A stretch of DNA of 64,000 nucleotides from Atherinomorus stipes (Eukaryota; Chordata; Actinopteri; Atheriniformes; Atherinidae): NCBI GenBank assembly GCA_023101725.1, contig JALJCO010013652.1:152501-216500 (forward strand), given 5' to 3'. The notes under the pieces were generated by a model. It did not search any database and was not told the origin of the DNA. It saw only the letters and a program-made list of their open reading frames with translations. Below, piece after piece: positions 26,901 to 35,900 of the stretch. The translations under genes were made by a program, and so were the position numbers. Position 1 is the first letter of the stretch, and each line of letters starts with the position of its first letter.

Positions 26901-29900
26901 TTGTTGCCCATTGACACTCAGAGTCAAACTTAGAGAAGCCAGACAGGCAGATGTTCATCCACACATGTATAAAAATGTCACTTATTGTCAGTGAAGGACG
27001 AGTAAAACTCCATTTCAGGAGAAACTCTCTCTTTCTGTCTCTGTATGGCTTGTGTGACAGCTGGCCCAGGGGTCATCTCCCTTACTGCGCTTTTGTCCCT
27101 CTGCCCATTCAGCACTACCTAAAGCCCAGTGCAGCAGCAGCACAACACAATCACGGCGAACTCCCACTGGTGGCCGCCAAGTCTGCATTTCAGCAACTCA
27201 ACTCTCACCACTGCAGAGTGGAATGACAGTGAATGGAAAGTTTTGCCACACTCTTCCCAAGACAGCCTCATATTGTGTAGTATAGCTGACATGCTCAAAG
27301 CTAAAATAGAGCTGTTGTTTTTCCTCCAGATTTGCTCATTTACAGCCAGGGTTTGCAACGTCATTGCACAAGTCTGTTTGAGTGAGTTGCCCTTTAGAAG
27401 TCATTGTGAGCAAGAAATCAAAGGACAAGAATGCAGCAACTGTATTAATACTCACAAAAATGAATTCATACAGTGAATGTCATATTTGTCCTTTAAAGCT
27501 TGTTGTTTAATGAATATATTAATCTGTGCATTTGTTTTACTAAAGTCAACCACTTATTCCAACAGCTTTGCTGGTGTTGGGTCACCTTGAGACTCTGTAG
27601 TGCTGTATTGTAGACGGAACTACTGCAAAGGTGATTTTAGCTTGTCTCAGGGTACACATGATAGCCTCAAAGGATGTTGTGAAACTCTTAACTCGCGCAC
27701 CTGACAAATGAAGGTTGAGGAGATGGGAATCATCCCAGAGCAAGATGATCCCTTATTTGTTCAGCGCAGACACTAACCAGACCCTTCCATACAGCCTGGT
27801 CACTTACTGTTGTAATATTAGGAGCAAACATAGCTGCTCTGACATCACTCAGTGATCGGGGACAACATATTATTCTTATGCTGAACGATAATCTGTAAGC
27901 ATTTAAGGGTCAGTAACTCAGTGAGGTGTTACGTCTAATTTTTTATTTCTTCCTGAACATGTCAACAAAATCCTTTTAAATGTTTTTCATTCATATGTGT
28001 TACTTTTAGTAAAACCATATGAGATTCAGATTTTTCTTCTTTTCTGTTTCTCCAGGGCGTTTCTGCTACTTGAAATCACCATGATCACAAAATGAATCTC
28101 AGAGCACAGTTCTAGACATAAGCAGACACTTATCCAACTTCCATCAATCTTTAAGTAACATAACTACTTAAGATGTGTAAACCTGGAATACTGATTTCTA
28201 AAAGTACCAGTATGTTTGTAAATTAGTTGCTTAACTTGTCTAATAATTGGCAGGTGTGACCAAAGTGATGGAAAGGTTGGGTTTACCCCCACAGAAGACA
28301 TCACTTTACATTACAGATAGGAATACTATAGAAATAATTATTCTGACTGATGAGTCCTTTTAAATAACTTTATTGCTGTTTCTTCCAAAGCATTACTTCA
28401 TAATTAGTCTGGTAGAATTAGGAGTCTTTTCAGATTATCCCACACAAAGTTACATTCAGACTAAAAGTACAGTAGATCTGTGCAGGGGGGAGAGGAGAAA
28501 TGTCAGTTTGTTTCAGCTGGTAGACTGTGGCTGCTGCTGCTGGGTGCTTCGTTTTAAACCACACTCAGCAGCTTCTAAAACATCCCCCATATATCGAGTC
28601 ATTGATGATGGTTAAATAGGATGCAACAAGGAGCACTTCCCCCCAAATCTTAACTCTGTCTCCCATTTCTGCCTGTGTCCATCAGCCGCCTCAGTGTCTC
28701 GTGTGTTTGTGTTTTCCTAGTCTAACACTTCTTTCAACCGCGATGTGGTGAAGGCCGGAACCGGAAGACGCTTCCTCGGTGGTCTTCTTGATGACACTTC
28801 CTACTGCTACACCCTGGAGGTCTCCTTCTACAGCTACATGACTGCTGGCAGCACCGCCCCGGTTCCGTACTCGGAGGAGACCTGTATCCTTTAACATGTG
28901 TGATCTCTGTGTGTGGAAGGATAAAAGAAAAATATGATCCAGCAGCTTTAGTGGATTTCTTTTAATGCTCCTCTTATCTAACTCACAACAACACAAGTAC
29001 ACGCTTAAATCAAGTTGCAGTCATTTTAATATTTGCAAGAGTGCATGCATGCATGTGTGAATGCATTTGTTGGGTCATGTGTTTTCACGAAAAAAGTGTG
29101 TTGCTCTTTTGTTGCCTCGTGTTGCGACAGATGCGCAGTGACAGAACAGGGGTGTGATATCCGCGTCTATTGATTCCATTTACAAAGGAGAGCTTGTGTT
29201 GTCATATGTAGCGCTGTGTGTGCGTGTGTGCTCGGTTAAAGCTTTCATTCTCATAAACAATGGAACAAAAGAGCAAACAAGATTCCTGTCAACAACAGTC
29301 ATGCACACACACACACACACGTAGGAGCACACACGTGGATTTAGCTCTGAAACCGAAGGTCACAGGTGCCTTAATAGAGGCAGATGGGAGGAAGTTTTCC
29401 TTCCACTGACCTTCTCAGGGGCTGAGGAGTTCCTGAGAGATGGCCGATAGCGGTCAGAGATGTTACTGATAGAGTGAAAGAAAAGAGGGGGAAAAGAGAT
29501 TTAGAGAGCAATAAGGACCCTACATATGAAAAGTATACGCTCCCTTGCACATTTACTGCAGGTGGAGGGGCAGGTGGATGTAGATGTAGCCCTAGTGCCC
29601 TCTAGTGCCAACAGCCGGCAGCCTTCCTCAACATAGATGAAGCACGACACATAAAAAGTAAGTGATAAAAAGATCAATTTCATATATGGATCCCTGGAAG
29701 CCTTTATGATGATGTTTTTATGGTTATTTAGTGACAGATAAACATGAAGAATAAAAGCAAGCCGGCTCTTCGTTGCCATCCACACCAAACCATCTGCATT
29801 GTTAGTTTGCATACGTGTTGCTTTCACACACTTTCATCTCTTTAATGCTCTTCACAGGAACATCTCCGCTCTTTGCGTGGATGAAAATTCATGCTTGAGA

Positions 29901-32900
29901 ATGTGAACAGGAAACTGTGACAGGCACAAACAAACAAACAAACAGGGGGCAGGTGTTTAGCTTCTGCTCTGCACATGACCAATCCACTCCCTGTTTTCAT
30001 TTTAGATGGGGAGTCAGTTTCTCTTCTCTGTGCTTGTGTATTTCCTCTGAAGGTCAGATTATGAAAGACTCAAGACCTGCTCAGTTTTTTATGTTTTTTT
30101 CTCTTTTTTTTTCTGTTTTTTAGGACTGTGTGTTGAGCTGTGAGAAGGGAGGGGTCCAAGAAGGAGGAGCTCCACAGGGTGGGCAGGCAGTGCAGAGACC
30201 TGGTGTAGAGCGGAGATTGGGGTCAGGCAGGTTGAAGGAACCGACCATGTCACTTTACGCCCCAGCAGTCTGCTCGATGACGCGTGTAAATCATCAACAG
30301 AGACCTTTAGCAACCCCCCCCCCCCCCCTTCCTCTACCTGCCCCACCCAACCACTTTTCTCACCTGACACACACAGACACACGCACACACACATTTCACC
30401 AAACTAATACATGACAAATAAATGATAACCTTGGCCCCTAACTCTTACCTCCTTCCAAATGTGCTGCCCTCACCTTTTTATCTTCCCCGCCTCGCCTTCT
30501 TCACTGCAGCGACTTGCAGACACCTAAAATGAAATCTTAACCTTTCCACCAGCCGAGACTTTTGTCGCAGTTTGAAGGTGCTCAGGAGAAAAGTGTAATG
30601 CGATGTGAGTGTGTGTTTGTTTGGATTTCCACTCTCTTGTCCTCTCCTCTACGCTGCTCTTTCCTCTCATCTCATCACCCACAACATAACAGCTCATTAT
30701 ATCATCTAGTCAAGCTGAGAATACACTTCTCTGAAACAGCAGGGACACACTCTCTCGTGTGTCTGACTTCTCGTCGTCCTCTAATCATGTCACGTCTTCG
30801 CGAACGTGCGTATCCCTGTGTGTGCGTGCTTATACAGTCTTTGTCCTTACATTCTGCATTTAGTCAGTTTCAGTAATGTAATCTTCCACTGCTGGTTTGG
30901 AAATATTTCAGTCAATTTTTTCTTCTTTTCTTTTTTTTTTTTTTTTTTTTGTTTATTTTCTTTTTACATCATTGGATTGGACAGACTCTTCTATCCAGAA
31001 TGCGAGGTTTGAACTTCAAGGTTGAGAGCATCTGGGATCTTCTTCAAAACACAGCTGGATGCTTCCTGCTGTACTTCATGTGTGTCTTGGTACAGTATGT
31101 GCATTTTTATGCAAGCTTTCAGAGCCTACTCACCCTCTGTTTGTGTTGCTTTTTGTGATCTCAATGACTTTGAAGTGGTGTTTGAAAGCCATTCAGGATT
31201 AAATGCGTCCTTGAAAGATCTTACTCGTTTTTTCTTGCTTTGAGTTGAGCATTCATTTCTCATTTAAATTTCCACAGGAGAAAGGCAGTCCCTTTTTCTG
31301 CCTTATTTGATTCCAGCAAATTTACTGGTTCCCCATCAAAGGAGGTCACGCACGATCTAATCAAGTGCAGCACTGTCGGGCTGTTCATCATTGCTGTGTG
31401 ACGTCACAAATTGATAGATGCGTTGGTTCTCTGCGTGTGTGTGATGCCTGTCTGCCAGCCGAACAACACTTGACGTGCATTTCACCGTAACTGTGGGGCT
31501 CCATGAATACCAGAGCTGCCAAAGGAACACAGTATGCATCATTGAACCTGACACCCAACGGACAAGCTGTGACAAGTATGCAAATGATATAGCTGGGAGG
31601 CAGATATGCTTCACTTGCACGCATCATACACATCATATCACACAGCCATGCCCAAATGGATAGCTGCTCACATATACAAGCGAGCACACATGCAGGTTCT
31701 CGCATTTATACACACAGTTGATTGCACGAATATTGTCGCCATGCTCAGATGAACAGGTGTCCTCACATGAGCACTTTCCAAAAATGCACAATTCCAGTTG
31801 TGTTGTGCTGGTTTCTGTGAGTGCCAGTAAGGGTGGTGTTCACAGAAAGTCTGAGAAAGTTTGGAGATGTTTGAACTCTGAAGATCATTTAGTAGTTTAA
31901 GGCTGAAACTAGCTGAAGCAGCAGTGAAAATGGGAGCATCTGAAATCTGAGCATCTAAATAGATGTTTAAGTAAAGGGGCTGAAGTGATCATACTGTGAC
32001 AGAGATGGAGGCTTTCACAGAGATGTGATTATGAAAAGTACATGAACTCTGTTTAATAGCAAGTTTGAAATAATCAAAAAAGTTATGAGTGTCAGAGATA
32101 AAGGGGTTTATGTGTATCCACTAAAAGCAGCTGAATTTTTTGGTTTAGTATAAGAGGAAGCAGAATCCTGTTATTATTTTCAGCCCCTTTCTATTGATTT
32201 ATACTCTATTCTGCCATCAGATTATATCATGAAAATAGATGCATAAATGATGGCTCAATGACAGTTTAAGAATGTACAGACTTGAACATTTAAAGGTACA
32301 GTATGTAAGAATTATTGACATCTAGTGGTAAAGATGAGTATTTGAAGAAAAGATGTTTTCTTTGAAATGACTTCATATTCTAAGCACTGTTGTGAATGTA
32401 TGGTGGCCATTAGTAGCCAAAATGCCCCCCAGACATATAGATGTTTTCATCTGTGAGTGGATTCAGTGGTCTCAGGTGCAGCTGTGACTGTACTATGAGT
32501 AACTGCTTTTAATGTCTTTTAAGGCATGACTTATCCAAAACAGTGCTTTAACCCATTAAACAAAGCTGGTTGAGCAGTTTTAAAGTTCAGAGGGTTCTCA
32601 CTTCACACACATTTTGTCCATTCAGGGACACTGTAGTAAAAATGGCAGAACAAATATGGCAGCCTCCATGAATGTGCAGCAAGTACAGTAGATATAAATG
32701 ACTCATTCTAACAAAATAAACACATAAGAGCTATTCTAGTGCAGCATGTCCACATCGATAGAAACAACGTTTTGAATCATATATTACATTTTTCTGCCCC
32801 TGACCTTTGATTTTGTTACATACTGTACCTTTAAGTGTGAGTATGTGTGTGTGTTTCAGTGCTGCACAGGAAAGGGAGGGAACTATAAGTGTTTATCTGA

Positions 32901-35900
32901 ATAAGACTAAAACCTTTCTTTTTTGGTTTAATTATTCATTGGTAGGAGCTTGTCTCCTTGACAGTGACAGTCTTTCCTATCACAGATTTAAATCAGCTCC
33001 TGTTTGTCCTTTTGGGCCACCGTACGTGAGGTCTTTTCTGTTGATCCGCTGTTGGGGACAAAAATGTCCCTTTCTGTATTGCTGTTGTTGACTAGCCCCT
33101 TAATTAGCATTGATAATTAGTTCTCTACGTGTCAGCGCTCTGACAGGACCTGCCAGTGGCCCTTATTGATGGCTTGAATGTCCCCTTGCTCGTCTCCTTG
33201 TTAACTCTTGTCCAGAGTAGACAGCATTCTCCACGTGCCGTGTTCATTTTACCACTAGGGGCCTTGTTGTCTGTTCATCACCTTGTCTGCCTGTCTACCA
33301 GGACAAGGCACGTGAGACGCGGTGGTGAAAGCCGCTAAATGTGGTGCTGACAGCAAACAGCTGCAGTAAACAAGTCATGATGCCGCCTCCCCCATCGCCT
33401 TTGTCTCACACGCCCCATAATCTCATCAGCGTCTAACCTGGCACGCCCTTGAGCCATGACAATGACCTGTTATTGATTAGACGAGATCATTACGTGTACC
33501 AAGAGTAGACCTCAGCGATAGGCAGGCAAGATGCTGACACACTGCATACACACACTTCCCTATTAATGGTAAATGATAATTGAGTGATAGCGATAGTTGA
33601 TCCAGGTATGCTGATAACAGAATATAAATCCAGTTATCAGCTTTGGTGTTCATGTTATTTCAGTAGAAATTGTCTGAATATAGATTGTAGCAGCTGAAAT
33701 GTCTTTTCTTAGTATTTCCACACCACCCAGCACTCTAATCCACGCCACAGCTTGCCGACTGTTTCCTGGCACTCGCCCACATCACTTCCTGCAGCAGTAG
33801 CGGCCTTGTTCCAGACCCTACGGTTTCCCCCGGCAACGAGCCAGGCTGCAGTCAGGGCATCCTCTTGTGTCTCCCACCGTTTACCTGGTGGAAGAAGTTC
33901 TCCTTCAGAAGCTGACCGTCCATCACGAAACCTCCTGTAATAGACAGTGAGTCGTGACGAGCCAAGCTGAGAGGCCATCTGCGCGCCGTGGGGTCCGGGA
34001 GATATTTTTGTCATCTAGCGTGCCTGGCCAAACAACTCAGGACTGGCACCAAGCTCTGCTGATGAAAGGAAACTAAGGAAAACACCAAAAACTTTCCAGA
34101 GGTCACAGTGAAGACATCAATACAAGCATGGTGTAAGTTTGTATATAAAGTCTATGAGTAGTCTGTGTGTGTCTTTGTGCCCTTCAAAAATGGATGTTTG
34201 TTAGATTAGTGTCATTTTGTGTAGCATGTGCTATTTTTAGCCATGTTAGCACAGTTACAGTAAAGGCAAGAGTATAAAGTCCTTAGGCTGATTGGCTTCT
34301 CGGTCCAGACTGAAATTCTGTTGCTTTTCATGTTTGCAGGGTGACCGGCTGGAGCCTGTCCAAACTGCTTATCATTAGTCCCTCGCAGGGACAAACAACC
34401 ATCTCACTCTTAGGGCTAATTATCAAGCATCAGTTTACTTTACATGTATATTTTTAGACTGTGGGTGTGTGCTGCAATACCTTAAAAAAGAACATCAATG
34501 CACAAGAACATGCAAATGTCCCTCAGAGAGGTTCGATCCAAGTTTGAACCAGGAACCTTCTTGCTGTGAGGCAGCAGTGAAAACCCCCACAACTCCATGA
34601 AGCGCACATCAAGGATAAGAAGACTTTTTTTTTTCTTTTTTTTCTTTTTTTCAGGAGTAAGGATGTGTCTGTCACATGAAGTTGTCAAGTAGGTCGTCTC
34701 AGGTCACAAGACAAGGCTGAAAACACACATTGAAAGGAAGTGGCTGTCTGTGCTTAACACTAGTTCTGTGTCTAGTTATGATGAACCATATGTGTCAGGC
34801 TGAGCCTCAGAGAGCTTCAATTTGTTTAAATTATTTTAGACATCCAGTCACAACTTTTTCAGACTTTCTGACAACTTTATATTTTATATATAAACTGTAA
34901 TAAAAGTAATCTGTTAATTTCCCCCCTGCTGCCATCATCAGGTCAGTTTTGTGATTCTTTGGTTTTATCTCTCAACCTAATCAGTATCATCTACTTGCAG
35001 TTCTGAGACAGGTGGACAGTAAAGTGTTGTCTAAAGTGTAGTGAGACTCATGTACACACCCACACACGGACACACATTTACTGCAAGTCTGGCCTGATGC
35101 AGGACTCACAGACAAACAGCCAGATGGAGAATAAACAGTCTGAAGTCGTGTGGAGTGTGTTGCCATCAGCCTGCAGGGTAAAGAATGACGCCCTGAGCTG
35201 ACTTTGAAACAAACCGGTGAATGCAGCATCAAACTGTTTTTCACTATTACAACAGCTAGAGTTTGTGTAGCATATATCACTTCACTCATTGCAAAAGTGG
35301 AAATTGAAAATAAAAAATCTATTTTTTTTTTTCTGAGTGCCAGTTTTGGGAGATGGATAGTTCAGCAGATGACAGGTCGTATCTGAGTATCAACAAGGTG
35401 ATGACAGGAAAAAAGACAGATTACATCTCTGTGTTGCTCCATCACGGTCAAGCCTGGTGAAGAATGGAGGCAGCTGAACATCAATGGTAAAAGATTTGGA
35501 AAAAAACATCTTTATGGATCTGTTTGTTCTGAGTTGGCATCTATGTAAATATCCCCTATGGATGGAAGATGATGGAAGAGGTATGGAGAAATGTGAGTTA
35601 GATTGGCAGCTGATATTGATGTGGTGGCTCAGTTAAATGTACTTCTAACACCATTTTGATTTACTTGCATTTATTGTAGTCAGTTTATTATTTACCATTA
35701 CCTTGCTAGCATAATGCAGTAGTTCTCAAACTGGGGGTTGTGACCCCCATGGGAGTTGCAGGATCATTTCAGTGGGTTGCCAGATCATTGTAAAAAAATA
35801 ATAATAATAATAAATTTGGGATTTTGAGGGCTATCAATATTAATGCATTATTGCAAAGTAATTGATCTGTAAAATTAACACATTTATTGATTAATTATTG

